Origin: RYN-124 sp033851845 | GTDB lineage: Bacteria; Actinomycetota; Actinomycetes; Mycobacteriales; SCTD01 | DNA length: 64,000 nt | Direction: 5' to 3' | Assembly: GCA_033851845.1 (NCBI GenBank) | Contig: JAWWOH010000031.1 | Span: 33,866-97,865 of the forward strand | In this document: piece by piece, positions 8,334 to 17,554 of the stretch | Position numbering within the stretch: the first letter of the stretch is position 1 | How the letters are laid out: every line of letters begins with the position of its first letter | Notes under the pieces: model-generated | Seen by the model: the letters and a program-made list of their open reading frames with translations, nothing else | The model's database searches: none | What the model was told of the DNA's origin: nothing | Translations under genes and position numbers: made by a program

Positions 8334-9579
8334 TGGGCACCGCCCGCGTCTCGCGCCAGTCGGCAGGGAGCAGGTGGTCGAGCACGTCGTCGACTGTCAC
8401 CGCACCGAGCAGCCGCTGCTCGCTGTCGACGACCGGGACGGCGACGAGGTTGTACGTCGCGAGGTGCCGCGTCACCTCTGCCAGCGGGCAGTCGGCGGCC
8501 AGCGGGTCGATGTTGGTGTCGACGACGGAAGAGATCAGCGTGGACGGCGGTTCGCGCAGCAGCCGCTGGAAGTGCGCGGTGCCGAGGTAGCGCCCGGTCG
8601 GTGTCTCGTACGGCGGCCGCACGACGTAGACCTGCGCGGCCAGCGAGGGCGGCAGGTCGGCGTGCCGGATCCGGGCGAGGGCCTCGGCGACCGTGGTGTT
8701 CGGCGGCAGGATGACCGGCTCGCTGGTCATCAGGCCGCCGGCGGTGTTGTCGGCGTACGCGAGCAGCTGCCGCACCGGCTCGGCTTCGTCCGGCTCCATG
8801 AGCTCGAGCAGCCGCTGTGCCTCGGCGGCGGGGAGCTCGCCGAGCAGGTCGGCCGCGTCGTCGGGAGCCATCGCCTCGAGCACATCGGCGGCGCGCTCGT
8901 CCTCGAGCCCGCCGAGCAGCTCGACCTGCTCGTCCTCGGGCATCTCCTCGAGCACGTCGGCGAGCCGCTCGTCATCGAGGGCGGCGGCGATCTCGGCCCG
9001 GCGCTTGCCGGACAGGTCATGCATGACGCCGGCCAGGTCGGCGGGGCGCAGCTTCTCGAAGACGGCGAGCAGGTTGGCCGCACCCTGACCGTCCTCGGGC
9101 AGCGAGAAGCCGTCGACCTCGTCCCACTCGAGCTGCAGCACCTCGCTCCGACGACGGCCGCGCAGCCCGCCGTGGTGCCGGCGTACGGCGACCCGCGTCA
9201 GCAGCCAGTCGGTGCGGGTCTCCTCCATCGCGATGTCCAGGACGGTGACGTCGTCGCCCGACTCGCGCAGCGTCACCTTGCGGTCGAGCAGCTCGGCGAG
9301 CACGAGCGTCTCGCCGGCCCGCTTGTCGAAGCGGCGCAGGCTCACGGTGCCGGTCGACAGCATCACCGCCTCGGGATCGACCGCAGTGACCCGGCCGATC
9401 GGGACGAAGATCCGACGGCGGGCCTGGATCTCGACCACGATGCCGAGCACGCGGGGCGGCTCGCGTCCGATCCGCAGCGCCACGACGACATCGCGGACCC
9501 GCCCGACCTGATCCGCGTTCGGGTCGAACACGGGCAGACCGGCCAGGCGCGCGACGAAGACGCGGGTGCCGGTGCTCAT
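8326..9579 (-). CDS. MgtE-N/CBS-domain protein with N-terminal PRC-barrel-like region
   Basis: 417 aa from ATG 9579, which lies six bases behind a TACCTT -10 box. Residues ~1-140 carry two PRC-barrel-like beta segments (LPVFDPNADQVGRVRDVVV; RIFVPIGRVTAVD), ~190-290 an MgtE_N superhelix with repeated E-M-x-x-D-E acidic motifs, then two CBS domains. The MgtE transport helices are absent, so this is the cytosolic Mg2+-sensing half only. It heads the operon with DUF1003 and the GspE-receiver fusion. A soluble sensor or scaffold is inferred. Confidence 0.85.
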   Translation of the reverse strand: MSTGTRVFVARLAGLPVFDPNADQVGRVRDVVVALRIGREPPRVLGIVVEIQARRRIFVPIGRVTAVDPEAVMLSTGTVSLRRFDKRAGETLVLAELLDRKVTLRESGDDVTVLDIAMEETRTDWLLTRVAVRRHHGGLRGRRRSEVLQLEWDEVDGFSLPEDGQGAANLLAVFEKLRPADLAGVMHDLSGKRRAEIAAALDDERLADVLEEMPEDEQVELLGGLEDERAADVLEAMAPDDAADLLGELPAAEAQRLLELMEPDEAEPVRQLLAYADNTAGGLMTSEPVILPPNTTVAEALARIRHADLPPSLAAQVYVVRPPYETPTGRYLGTAHFQRLLREPPSTLISSVVDTNIDPLAADCPLAEVTRHLATYNLVAVPVVDSEQRLLGAVTVDDVLDHLLPADWRETRAVPSG

Positions 9580-9585
9580 GGTGGG

Positions 9586-9591
9586 AAGGTA
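9586..9591 (-). promoter_or_regulatory. Leaderless -10 box of the CBS/DUF1003/GspE operon
   Basis: On the minus strand TACCTT is followed by six bases and ATG 9579. The match to the spacing seen at other starts in the window decides the start and excludes the eight extra N-terminal codons. Confidence 0.55.
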
Positions 9592-9678
9592 CCGCCGGGG
9601 CACGCTCGGAACCCGTTCGCAGCGCGGGGCACAATGCCGGAAACCGCATGCAGAACATCAAGTGTCAAGGAGCCGTTG

Positions 9679-10440
9679 ATGAGCGTTCTGGACCGCTTCC
9701 GCCTCGACGACAGGGTCGTCGTGGTCACCGGGGCATCGTCCGGGCTCGGCGTCGCGTTCGCGCAGGCGTTCGCGGAGGCGGGGGCGGATGTCGTGCTGGG
9801 TGCCCGCCGCGTGGAGCGCCTCGCCGACACCGGCAAGCTCGTCGAGGCCGCCGGCCGTCGCTACGTCGCCGTGCAGACAGACGTCGCCGACCCCGAGCAG
9901 TGCACCGCCCTCATCACCAAGGCGGTGGACGAGTTCGGCCGCGTCGACGTGCTCGTCAACAACGCAGGCATTGGTACGGCGTACCCCTCTACTCGCGAGA
10001 CGCCCGAGCAGTTCCGGCAGGTGATCGACGTCAACCTCAACGGCGCCTACTGGTGCGCGCAGGCATTCGGCCGGGCCGCGAAGAACGGCGGCTCGATCAT
10101 CAACATCTCGTCCGTGATCGGGTTGCGGCCGGGCAGCATCCCGCAGGCCGCGTACGCCGCCTCCAAGGCCGGTTTGATCGGGCTGACTCGCGACCTCGCC
10201 ATGCAGTGGACCGGCCGCAAGGGCATCCGGGTCAACGCGCTCGCGCCGGGCTACTTCCCCTCCGAGATGACCGATGAGCTGGACGCGAGTCAGATGGAGC
10301 TCATCAAGATGGTGGCGCCCGCCGGACGCGTCGGCGACCCGATGGAGCTCGCTGCCGCCGGTGTGTTCCTCGCCAGCGAAGCGGCGTCGTACATCACCGG
10401 GGTGACGCTGCCTGTCGACGGCGGCCTCACGATGCCGTGA
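9679..10440 (+). CDS. Short-chain dehydrogenase/reductase (SDR)
   Basis: 253 aa. ATG 9679 is preceded by AAGGAG. Classical SDR: TGASSGLG cofactor loop near residue 17, NNAG, the catalytic Ser in INISSV, YAASK with the catalytic Tyr and Lys, and a C-terminal PVDGG. The loop and ARR after the second strand suggest NADP(H) or NAD(H) without certainty. Typical of 3-oxoacyl-ACP reductase or alcohol/sugar dehydrogenases; substrate unknown. First of three genes that overlap by 4 bases. Confidence 0.93.
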   Translation: MSVLDRFRLDDRVVVVTGASSGLGVAFAQAFAEAGADVVLGARRVERLADTGKLVEAAGRRYVAVQTDVADPEQCTALITKAVDEFGRVDVLVNNAGIGTAYPSTRETPEQFRQVIDVNLNGAYWCAQAFGRAAKNGGSIINISSVIGLRPGSIPQAAYAASKAGLIGLTRDLAMQWTGRKGIRVNALAPGYFPSEMTDELDASQMELIKMVAPAGRVGDPMELAAAGVFLASEAASYITGVTLPVDGGLTMP

Positions 10441-11288
10441 CGCACCTGGCCTACGAGGTCGTCGACGTCTTCACCGATCGCGCGTTCGCGGGCAACCCGC
10501 TGGCCGTGGTCCTCGACGCCGACGGGCTGTCGACCGAGCAGCTGCAGTCGATCGCGCGCGAGTTCAACCTGTCGGAGACGTCGTTCCCGATGAAGCCGGA
10601 CGTCGATGGCGCGGACTACCGGTTGCGCATCTTCACGCCGATGCAGGAGCTGCCCTTCGCCGGGCACCCGTCCGTCGGGGCCGCCGACGTCATGCTCCGG
10701 CTGGGCCGGGTGTCGCCCGGCAGGGTCGTGCAGTCGTGCGGCGCCGGACTGCTGCCACTCGAGGTCGCCGCCGACGTGGTCACGCTGACCGGCGGTACGC
10801 CGACGTGGGGCGAGCCGCTCGACCCCGCGGGTCTACTGCCTGCCGTCGGCCTGGACCACGACGACCTTGACGGCGTCCCACGCCGGGCCGGCTGCGGGAT
10901 CGACTGGACCTTCCTGCCGGTCCGGCGGACGGCCCTGGCTCGCGCTGATGCCGATCCCCGCGCTGTCGCGGCTATCGGTGGCACCGGGGTCAGCGTCGTC
11001 TCGTGGGACGGCACCACCGCCAACGCCCGGGTCTTCGCGGCCGGTGCCGGCGTTCCCGAGGACCCTGCCACCGGCTCGGCCGGAGTGGCGCTCGGCGCCT
11101 ACCTCGTCATGTCGGGGCTGGTCGCTGCCGACGGCGAGACGGCGTACGACGTCGTACAAGGCGTGGAGATGGGACGGCCGTCCCTGCTGCGATGCGCGGT
11201 CGTCGCGCGCGACGGGCAGCCGGTCGAGACGCGCGTCAGCGGCTCGACCGTGCCCGTCGCGCGTGGCGAGATCCGCATCCCGGAGTGA
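10437..11288 (+). CDS. PhzF-family isomerase/epimerase-like protein
   Basis: 283 aa, GTG start overlapping the SDR stop (GTGA). PhzF/diaminopimelate-epimerase-like fold: DVFTDRAFAGNPLAVV with the family GNP, ETSF for the active-site Glu, LPFAGHPSVG, and EDPATGSAGVAL in the second half. PhzF itself isomerises a phenazine precursor, but no phenazine genes are present; most members are uncharacterised housekeeping proteins. Confidence 0.92.
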   Translation: MTHLAYEVVDVFTDRAFAGNPLAVVLDADGLSTEQLQSIAREFNLSETSFPMKPDVDGADYRLRIFTPMQELPFAGHPSVGAADVMLRLGRVSPGRVVQSCGAGLLPLEVAADVVTLTGGTPTWGEPLDPAGLLPAVGLDHDDLDGVPRRAGCGIDWTFLPVRRTALARADADPRAVAAIGGTGVSVVSWDGTTANARVFAAGAGVPEDPATGSAGVALGAYLVMSGLVAADGETAYDVVQGVEMGRPSLLRCAVVARDGQPVETRVSGSTVPVARGEIRIPE

Positions 11289-12196
11289 CGTCGCCGCAGC
11301 TGCTTCGCCCCAGCCGCACCGACGGGCTGCTGATGTCGGTGGCGTTGGTCGCCGTCTCGACCTCGGGACCGCTCATGGCGGCGACGGCTGCACCTGCGTT
11401 GGCGATCGCGTTCTGGCGCAATGCGCTCGGCGGTGGCGTGATGGCCGTGGCGGCCCTCGCGACGGCACGGTCGGAGCTGCGCGGGCTGGACCGGCGCGAG
11501 CGCAGGCTGGCGCTGCTGGCGGGCGTCTTCCTCGCCCTGCACTTCGCCACGTGGGTGCCGTCGTTGACCTACACCTCGGTCGCCTCGGCGACGGCGCTCG
11601 TCGCGACGCAGCCCGTCTGGGCGGCGTTGGTCTCGCAGCTGCAAGGTATCGACGTCGGGCGGCGGATGTGGGCCGGCATCGGCGTCGCGGTCGTCGGCGC
11701 GGTGTTGCTGACGGGAGCCGATCTGACGGTCAGCGGACGGGCGCTGGTGGGCGACCTGCTGGCGGTCGCCGGCGGGGCCGCCGCCGCGCTGTACATGACC
11801 GCGGGGAGCGAGGTCCGGCGCTCGGTCTCGACGACGACGTACACAGCGGTCTGCTACTGCACTGCTGCGCTGATGCTGCTCGTTGCGTGCGTCGCCGGTC
11901 GGCAGTCATTGACCGGGTACGACGGACAGACGTGGCTCAAGCTGCTCGCCATCACCGCTGGCGCCCAGCTCATCGGCCACTCGCTGTTCAACGTCGTGCT
12001 GCGGACGACGAGCCCCACCGTCGTCAGCCTCGCGATCCTGCTGGAGATCCCGGGCGCGGCACTGGTCGCGGCCGTCTTTCTGGGTCAGCGACCACCCATC
12101 CTGGCCATCCCGGCGGCAGCCCTGCTGGTAGTCGGACTGGCGCTGGTGATCCGGGCAACGGGGGTCCGGACGGCACCGAGCATCCCCGTCGAGTGA
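11285..12196 (+). CDS. EamA/DMT-family transporter
   Basis: 303 aa, GTG start overlapping the PhzF stop by 4 bases. About ten hydrophobic helices in two EamA repeats: FWRNALGGG in the first, and the second half with an SLAILLEIPGAALVA motif. Members export amino acids or metabolites. Last gene of the SDR-PhzF-EamA unit; no terminator hairpin is obvious afterwards. Confidence 0.9.
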   Translation: MTSPQLLRPSRTDGLLMSVALVAVSTSGPLMAATAAPALAIAFWRNALGGGVMAVAALATARSELRGLDRRERRLALLAGVFLALHFATWVPSLTYTSVASATALVATQPVWAALVSQLQGIDVGRRMWAGIGVAVVGAVLLTGADLTVSGRALVGDLLAVAGGAAAALYMTAGSEVRRSVSTTTYTAVCYCTAALMLLVACVAGRQSLTGYDGQTWLKLLAITAGAQLIGHSLFNVVLRTTSPTVVSLAILLEIPGAALVAAVFLGQRPPILAIPAAALLVVGLALVIRATGVRTAPSIPVE

Positions 12197-12384
12197 GGCC
12201 GGGCGGGGGAGGGACATTCGCCCCCAATACCGCTGCGTACACCCGTCCGGCTGCTTCTTTCGGCGTAGCCCCTAGTCCTTTGAGGCCAACAGAGGATCGT
12301 CACCGCTAGCCAGTGCGTCTAGCGCCAGTTCACTCCACGCTATGGATCGATCACTTCGCGTGACGACTTCGGGGAGCCCTGGAC

Positions 12385-13977
12385 ATGACGCAGACGGCGG
12401 TTCGACGGGGTGCAGCAGCGCGCCTCGGCATCGCTCTTGCAGCCGCACTAGCACTTCTCACGGCGGGTGCACCGGCGCTCAGCCGGCCGGCTGCCAGGCC
12501 GAGCGGGCAGCCGGTCTCGGTGCTCGTCCGTGCGGTGGCGCCCACGAGCGGCGTCGCGGAACGGATCGTCAAGGCGGTCGGCGGCACGGTCACCGAGGAG
12601 CTCCCGATCGTCGGTGGCTTCGCGGCGAAGGTGCCAGCCGGCGCTGTTCAGGTCCTGCGGTCGGTGCCCGGCGCCATCAAGGACGTCACGGACGCCGGCA
12701 AGATCCACTTCGAGGGCTCGTACGGGCAGAACAGCGGCATTGCGAGCGCCATCTACCCGACCGTCGTGGGGGCCGACAAGGCATGGCGGGCGGGATGGAC
12801 CGGTAGCGGCATCGGCATCGCCGTCATCGACACGGGCATCAACGCGACCGGCGACCTCGCCGGCAAGGTCGTGCACAGCGAGGACTTCAGCGGCGACAAC
12901 GACAACTACGACCACTTCGGCCACGGCACCTTCATCGGCGGCCTGATCGCCGGCAGCGGCGCGGCGTCGAACGGCACGGTGAAGGGCGTCGCTCCTGACG
13001 CGAACCTGATCGCCTTGAAGATCGCCAGCTCGAACGGCTCGGCCGACATCACGCACGTCATCGCGGCGCTGCAGTGGGCCGTGTCGTTCAAGGCCGACTA
13101 CAACATCAAGGTCATCAACCTGTCCCTCGGCACCGACTCGACGCAGGACTACCGAGTCGACCCACTGAACTACGCCGTGGAGAAGGCCTGGCAGGCGGGC
13201 ATTACCGTCGTCGTCAGCGCATCCAACCGGGGACCTGCGGCGGGCACCATCAGCAAGCCCGCCGACGATCCGTACGTCGTGACGGTGGGCGCGGTCCGTG
13301 ACAACACCACGCTGAACACGAACGACGACACGGTTGCCGAGTTCTCGGGTGCCGGACCGACGGCCGCCAACGGCCTGGTCAAGCCGGACATCGCCGCTCC
13401 TGGCGGGTCCGTCGTCTCGACGCGCGTCGCGGGCTCCTCGATCGACAACGCCTTCCCGGCCGCGCGGATCGGTTCGGCGTACTTCAAGGGCTCGGGTACG
13501 TCGTTCGCCAGTGCCATCACGTCAGGTGCTGCGGCCCTCGTCCTGTCCCGCAACCCGCTGCTGTCGCCGGACCAGGTGAAGGCCCGACTCACGAGCACGG
13601 CCCGTCCGGGACCGGTCAACGACCCGAACCGTGTCGGCGCGGGCGTCCTGGACGCCTACGCGGCGACGGCGAGCAACTCACTGGCCGCGGCCAACCAGGG
13701 GCTCACACCGTCGAGCGGGCTCGGCTCGCTGCAGGCCAGCCGTGGCAGCACCGGGATCAAGATCCAGACGGGCATCATCGAGGATGGCGCCGGCAACGTC
13801 ATGCCGGTCCTGGTGGATGTCCTCGGAGAGACGACCGCGCAGGGTCTCCCCTTCGACCGGGTCGGCTTCTACGGTGCGTGGACTTCCTCTAGCTGGTACT
13901 CGAGCAGCTGGTACAGCTCGAGCTGGTACTCGAGCAGCTGGTACAGCTCCAGCTGGTACGCGAACAACTGGGAGTGA
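12385..13977 (+). CDS. Secreted subtilisin-like (S8) protease with C-terminal SSSWY repeats
   Basis: 530 aa, ATG with GGGGAG ahead. A signal peptide ending near ALSRPA, an I9-like propeptide, then the catalytic domain with Asp149 (VIDTGI), His180 (GHGTF) and Ser373 (GTSFAS), all intact. The final ~30 residues are five tandem SSSWY units followed by ANNWE; codons differ between units, so the protein repeat is maintained. Tails of this kind occur on some actinobacterial subtilisins; role unknown, possibly wall or carbohydrate binding. The stop overlaps the start of the GGDEF-EAL gene. Confidence 0.92.
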   Translation: MTQTAVRRGAAARLGIALAAALALLTAGAPALSRPAARPSGQPVSVLVRAVAPTSGVAERIVKAVGGTVTEELPIVGGFAAKVPAGAVQVLRSVPGAIKDVTDAGKIHFEGSYGQNSGIASAIYPTVVGADKAWRAGWTGSGIGIAVIDTGINATGDLAGKVVHSEDFSGDNDNYDHFGHGTFIGGLIAGSGAASNGTVKGVAPDANLIALKIASSNGSADITHVIAALQWAVSFKADYNIKVINLSLGTDSTQDYRVDPLNYAVEKAWQAGITVVVSASNRGPAAGTISKPADDPYVVTVGAVRDNTTLNTNDDTVAEFSGAGPTAANGLVKPDIAAPGGSVVSTRVAGSSIDNAFPAARIGSAYFKGSGTSFASAITSGAAALVLSRNPLLSPDQVKARLTSTARPGPVNDPNRVGAGVLDAYAATASNSLAAANQGLTPSSGLGSLQASRGSTGIKIQTGIIEDGAGNVMPVLVDVLGETTAQGLPFDRVGFYGAWTSSSWYSSSWYSSSWYSSSWYSSSWYANNWE

Positions 13978-16691
13978 GCATCGACGACCACGTGCGAGCG
14001 CGACGGGTCCGAGCCGTCTGCCTCGCCGCCGCAGCGGCCGGAGCCCTCGCTCTGGCTGCTGCGGTTGCCACTGCCCACTCGTTCCCGATGGCGTCCATGT
14101 GGGTCGCGATCGCCTGCACCATCGCGCTCGCCGCGACGCACGTCGTGCCGCTTCACCTCCCGCACGCGGGTGACTCCGAAGCGCTGCACGTGGACGAGGT
14201 GCTCTTCGTCCCCATGGTCGTGCTGCTCGCGCCGCTCCAGACCATGGCGTCGTTCGCCATCGCGCTGCTCGTCGCCACTGCGTTCAGCCGCCGGGGTCTG
14301 CAGAAGGCGCTGTTCAACGTCGGGATGCTGCTGTTCTCCACCGGCGTTGGCGTCTTCGTGGCCAGGCTGCTCGGCGCCGGCGGTGAGATCACGGCCCGCG
14401 ACAGCCTCGCCGCGTTCGCCGGGGGGCTCACGCATTGCATCGTCTCGGCGCTCGCGGTCGCGGTCGTCATCTCGACCGCGAGCGGTACGCCGATCCGGGA
14501 CGTGCTGCTGGACGGGGCGCGCCTGCGGTTCGCGACGTGGATCGGCGCCCTGTCGGTGGGCGCGCTCGTCGCGTTGGCCTCCGACGGGCGCCCGGTCGTG
14601 CTGCTGCTCGCCGTCGTACCCGTCGTGATCCTTCAGGTCGCGTACGCAGGCGCCTTGCAGCACTGGCGTCAGCGCAAGGGTGCCGAAGCTCTGTACGTCG
14701 CCACGGGCCGCATCCACGCGACCGTCGACTCGGACGCGGTGCGGGCGGAACTGGTCTCTTCCGCACGTGAGCTGCTCGCGGCGGCGACGAGCCGCGTCGT
14801 GGCGCTGTCGAGTGATCCGGCCCCGGGAAGCCTGCGTGTGGCCATCGACGACGCCAACGCCATCGAAGTGTCCGAGCGGGCAACGGGCGGCGCGTGGTCT
14901 GCGAGCGACGAGGCGCGTCTCCAGGCCCTTGCCGGCGTCGCCCGCGGAGCGCTCGCCAACGCGCTGCTGTTCGAGCAGATGCAGGCCATCACCCGCAGTC
15001 TCGGTGAAGGAGTTGTGGCGCTCGACGAGAAGGGCATCGTCACCTTCGCCAACCCGGCTGCCGAGCAGCTGCTCGGCTGGCGGCGGGGCGAGCTCGTCGG
15101 CCGGGAGATCGCTGAGTCGGTCGATCCCGAAGGTCGCGGCGTCGGTGTCGACAACGCCGAGTGGGTGCACCTGCCGAGACTTCGCGCGGGTGAGACCTTG
15201 CGCATCGACGAGCACGTCGTGACCCGCAGCGACGGAACCCCTCTCGACGTCGCCCTTACGGCGAGTCCGGTGCTGCGCGACGGCGGCGTCGTCGGTGCTG
15301 TCGTCGTGCTACGCGACGTCCGCGACCGCAAGGCGCTCGAACGCCGACTCGTGCACCAGGCGTTCCACGACTCGCTGACCGGGCTGCCGAACCGTGCACT
15401 GTTCCTGGACCGCCTCGAGCACGCGCGGGCGCGCAGCATGCGCGACGGCGGCACCCAGGCCGTGCTCTTCCTCGACCTGGACCGCTTCAAGGTCATCAAC
15501 GACAGCCTCGGTCACCGCACCGGCGACCAGGTGCTGCAGACGGTCGCGTCGCGTCTGGTCGGCGTACTCCGACCCAGTGACACCGTCGCGCGGTTCGGTG
15601 GCGACGAGTTCACCGTGCTGCTCGAGCAGGTTGCCGACATCTCCGAGGCGGCGCAGACCGCTGAGCGGGTGCTGCGCGCTCTGCAGGTTCCGATGGAGGC
15701 CGGAGACCGCGATGTCGTCGTCACGGCCAGCATCGGCATCGCCGTCGCCGAGCCCGGCAATGCGCCCGGCGACCTGCTCGCCGCCGCCGACATCGCGATG
15801 TACCAGGCGAAGAGCGGCGGCAAGAACAGGTACTTCGTCGCGGCGCCCGATGCGGACGAGCGGGCGCTCGCCCGGCTGGACCTCGAGATGGAGCTGCGGC
15901 GCGCCATCGACGAGGGCGAGCTCGAGGTCCACTACCAGCCGGTAGTCGAGTCGAAGACCGGGCAGCTGTACGGGCTCGAGGCGCTGGTCCGCTGGCGGCA
16001 CCCGACGCTTGGGCTGCTCGGACCCGGTCACTTCATGGACGTCGCCGAGGACACCGGACTCGTCCTGCCGCTCGGTCACTGGGTCCTGGAGCAGGCCTGC
16101 ATCGCCGCCGTGCAGTGGCAGCTGCGCCACCCGGACTCACCGGTCGTCATGGCGGTGAACCTGTCGGCTCGCCAGTTCCAGCAGCCCGACCTGTGCGAGC
16201 GGGTGGCCGAGGTCCTGCGCAGCACGGGACTCGACCCCAAGCTGCTTGCGCTCGAGATCACGGAGACCGTGGTCATGGAGGACACCGCGGTCACGTTGCA
16301 GACGCTCCGCAACCTCAAGAAGCTGAAGGTGCGGCTCTCCATCGACGACTTCGGGACCGGCTACTCGTCGCTGAGCTACCTCAAGCGCTTCCCTGTCGAC
16401 GCCGTGAAGATCGACAAGTCCTTCGTCGACGGCCTCGCGTCCGGGCCGGTGGACCGCGAGATCGTGCAGGCCGTCATCCGGCTCGCCACTGCCGTGGGCA
16501 TGCAGACGATCGCGGAAGGCGTCGAGACGACCGCGCAGTGCGAGCAGCTGCGGTTGCTCGGCTGCACGATGCTGCAGGGCTTCCTGCTGTCCCGGCCGGG
16601 ATCGCTCGAGGAGGTCGAGCGGCTGGTCGGTGCAGCGCCCATGGTGCCGGCCCCGCGCAGCCCCAAGGGTGTGACGGTCCGGCTCTCCTAG
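13974..16691 (+). CDS. Membrane c-di-GMP protein: helices-PAS-GGDEF-EAL
   Basis: 905 aa, GTG start inside the protease stop (GTGA). Residues ~1-235 hold six or seven membrane helices (MASE-like sensor), a GAF-like stretch follows, PAS ~340-455, GGDEF ~460-620 with GGDEF at ~542 and the RxxD inhibitory site (RPSD) just before, and EAL ~640-890. EAL catalytic landmarks are complete: EALVRW, NLSARQ, EITET, DDFGTGYSS, KIDKSF, EGVET. Both synthesis and breakdown of c-di-GMP are possible. Translational coupling to the S8 protease suggests surface sensing and surface proteolysis act together (inference). Confidence 0.95.
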   Translation: MSIDDHVRARRVRAVCLAAAAAGALALAAAVATAHSFPMASMWVAIACTIALAATHVVPLHLPHAGDSEALHVDEVLFVPMVVLLAPLQTMASFAIALLVATAFSRRGLQKALFNVGMLLFSTGVGVFVARLLGAGGEITARDSLAAFAGGLTHCIVSALAVAVVISTASGTPIRDVLLDGARLRFATWIGALSVGALVALASDGRPVVLLLAVVPVVILQVAYAGALQHWRQRKGAEALYVATGRIHATVDSDAVRAELVSSARELLAAATSRVVALSSDPAPGSLRVAIDDANAIEVSERATGGAWSASDEARLQALAGVARGALANALLFEQMQAITRSLGEGVVALDEKGIVTFANPAAEQLLGWRRGELVGREIAESVDPEGRGVGVDNAEWVHLPRLRAGETLRIDEHVVTRSDGTPLDVALTASPVLRDGGVVGAVVVLRDVRDRKALERRLVHQAFHDSLTGLPNRALFLDRLEHARARSMRDGGTQAVLFLDLDRFKVINDSLGHRTGDQVLQTVASRLVGVLRPSDTVARFGGDEFTVLLEQVADISEAAQTAERVLRALQVPMEAGDRDVVVTASIGIAVAEPGNAPGDLLAAADIAMYQAKSGGKNRYFVAAPDADERALARLDLEMELRRAIDEGELEVHYQPVVESKTGQLYGLEALVRWRHPTLGLLGPGHFMDVAEDTGLVLPLGHWVLEQACIAAVQWQLRHPDSPVVMAVNLSARQFQQPDLCERVAEVLRSTGLDPKLLALEITETVVMEDTAVTLQTLRNLKKLKVRLSIDDFGTGYSSLSYLKRFPVDAVKIDKSFVDGLASGPVDREIVQAVIRLATAVGMQTIAEGVETTAQCEQLRLLGCTMLQGFLLSRPGSLEEVERLVGAAPMVPAPRSPKGVTVRLS

Positions 16692-16694
16692 GAG

Positions 16695-17378
16695 CTACTT
16701 GCCGACGATCACGCAGGACGGCGTACCCATGAGGTAGCTGCCGCCGGCCGCGTCGTCGAACTGGAGCGTGAAGCCGCCGAGCGGCACGCGGGGTCCACCC
16801 GGAACGGGTGACTGGCTCGGGACGACGCCCTGGCCGTAGATGCGGTCGACGCTGGCGCTGAGTCCCGCGAGCTTCGCCCCTCTCGCGAGCTTGGCCTTGG
16901 CGCCGTCGACGAAGGCCTTGATCGGTGCCGACACGTGCACCTCGCCCTTCGCGGTGTCGACCGTGCCGGTCGCGTCGCCGAGCGAGTAGTTCGTGTTGAC
17001 GCCCGTGTTGGGGTCCACGGCCTGGTAGCCGAAGATGAACTTCGTGCCCTGCGGATAGGTCCTGGCCGCGAGGTACAGCAGGTCGGCGCTGCCCGGCGCC
17101 GTGAACAGCACCGAGTAGCTGCGGCCGAGCGGAGACTGGGGGTCCGGGACCTGCAGTCCGGCCACTCGCACGACTGCCGTGACGGTCGTCGCGTCGCTCG
17201 CGATGTCTGCAGACACGATGTCGTCGCCGTCCGCCCCCGCCTGGCCGTTGATCCCGGCGTCGCCCTTTGCGTCCTGCACCAGGTTGCACACCGGCTTCGC
17301 CTTGGATGCAGCGGTCGCGATGCCGGCGTACCCGACGAGAACGAGGGAAGCGGACAGCAGCAGGGCGCGGGTCTTCAT
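16695..17378 (-). CDS. Secreted protein of unknown function
   Basis: 227 aa from ATG 17378, chosen because GGAGG lies just upstream and a signal peptide starts there (MKTRALLLSASLVLVGYAG...ATA). The mature part has beta-rich sequence with Gly/Asp loops and two Cys (one at the mature N-terminus, one near the C-terminus) that could bond. I recognise no domain. It converges on the GGDEF-EAL gene with three bases between stops. Confidence 0.7.
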   Translation of the reverse strand: MKTRALLLSASLVLVGYAGIATAASKAKPVCNLVQDAKGDAGINGQAGADGDDIVSADIASDATTVTAVVRVAGLQVPDPQSPLGRSYSVLFTAPGSADLLYLAARTYPQGTKFIFGYQAVDPNTGVNTNYSLGDATGTVDTAKGEVHVSAPIKAFVDGAKAKLARGAKLAGLSASVDRIYGQGVVPSQSPVPGGPRVPLGGFTLQFDDAAGGSYLMGTPSCVIVGK

Positions 17379-17554
17379 TCGTTCCTCCGGGCGTAGCCAG
17401 ATGCGCTGAGTACGCGGACATTTCGCCACCGGGGCGGTGTTCTCCTGCCGGCAGCGTGGGCAGGATCACGCGGCTGGCGTGGCTACCGGCATACCGCCGG
17501 TGGGAGACTTTCGTGACCCGCCCATCACGTCGCCGTCAAGACAGCCGGAGCAGC

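Noticed and set aside
10437..11288. PhzF as part of a phenazine cluster
   Set aside because: No other phz genes; PhzF-like proteins are widespread housekeeping enzymes.
12255..12292. Minus-strand TCAAA, 14 bases, GCCGAAA resembling a flagellar sigma-28 promoter
   Set aside because: It points away from the protease gene into EamA, no flagellar genes are present, and the spacing is one short; treated as chance.
12197..12384. Possible riboswitch (c-di-GMP or c-di-AMP type) ahead of the protease gene
   Set aside because: No conserved GEMM or ydaO core could be recognised by eye; the 188-base leader shows no clear fold.
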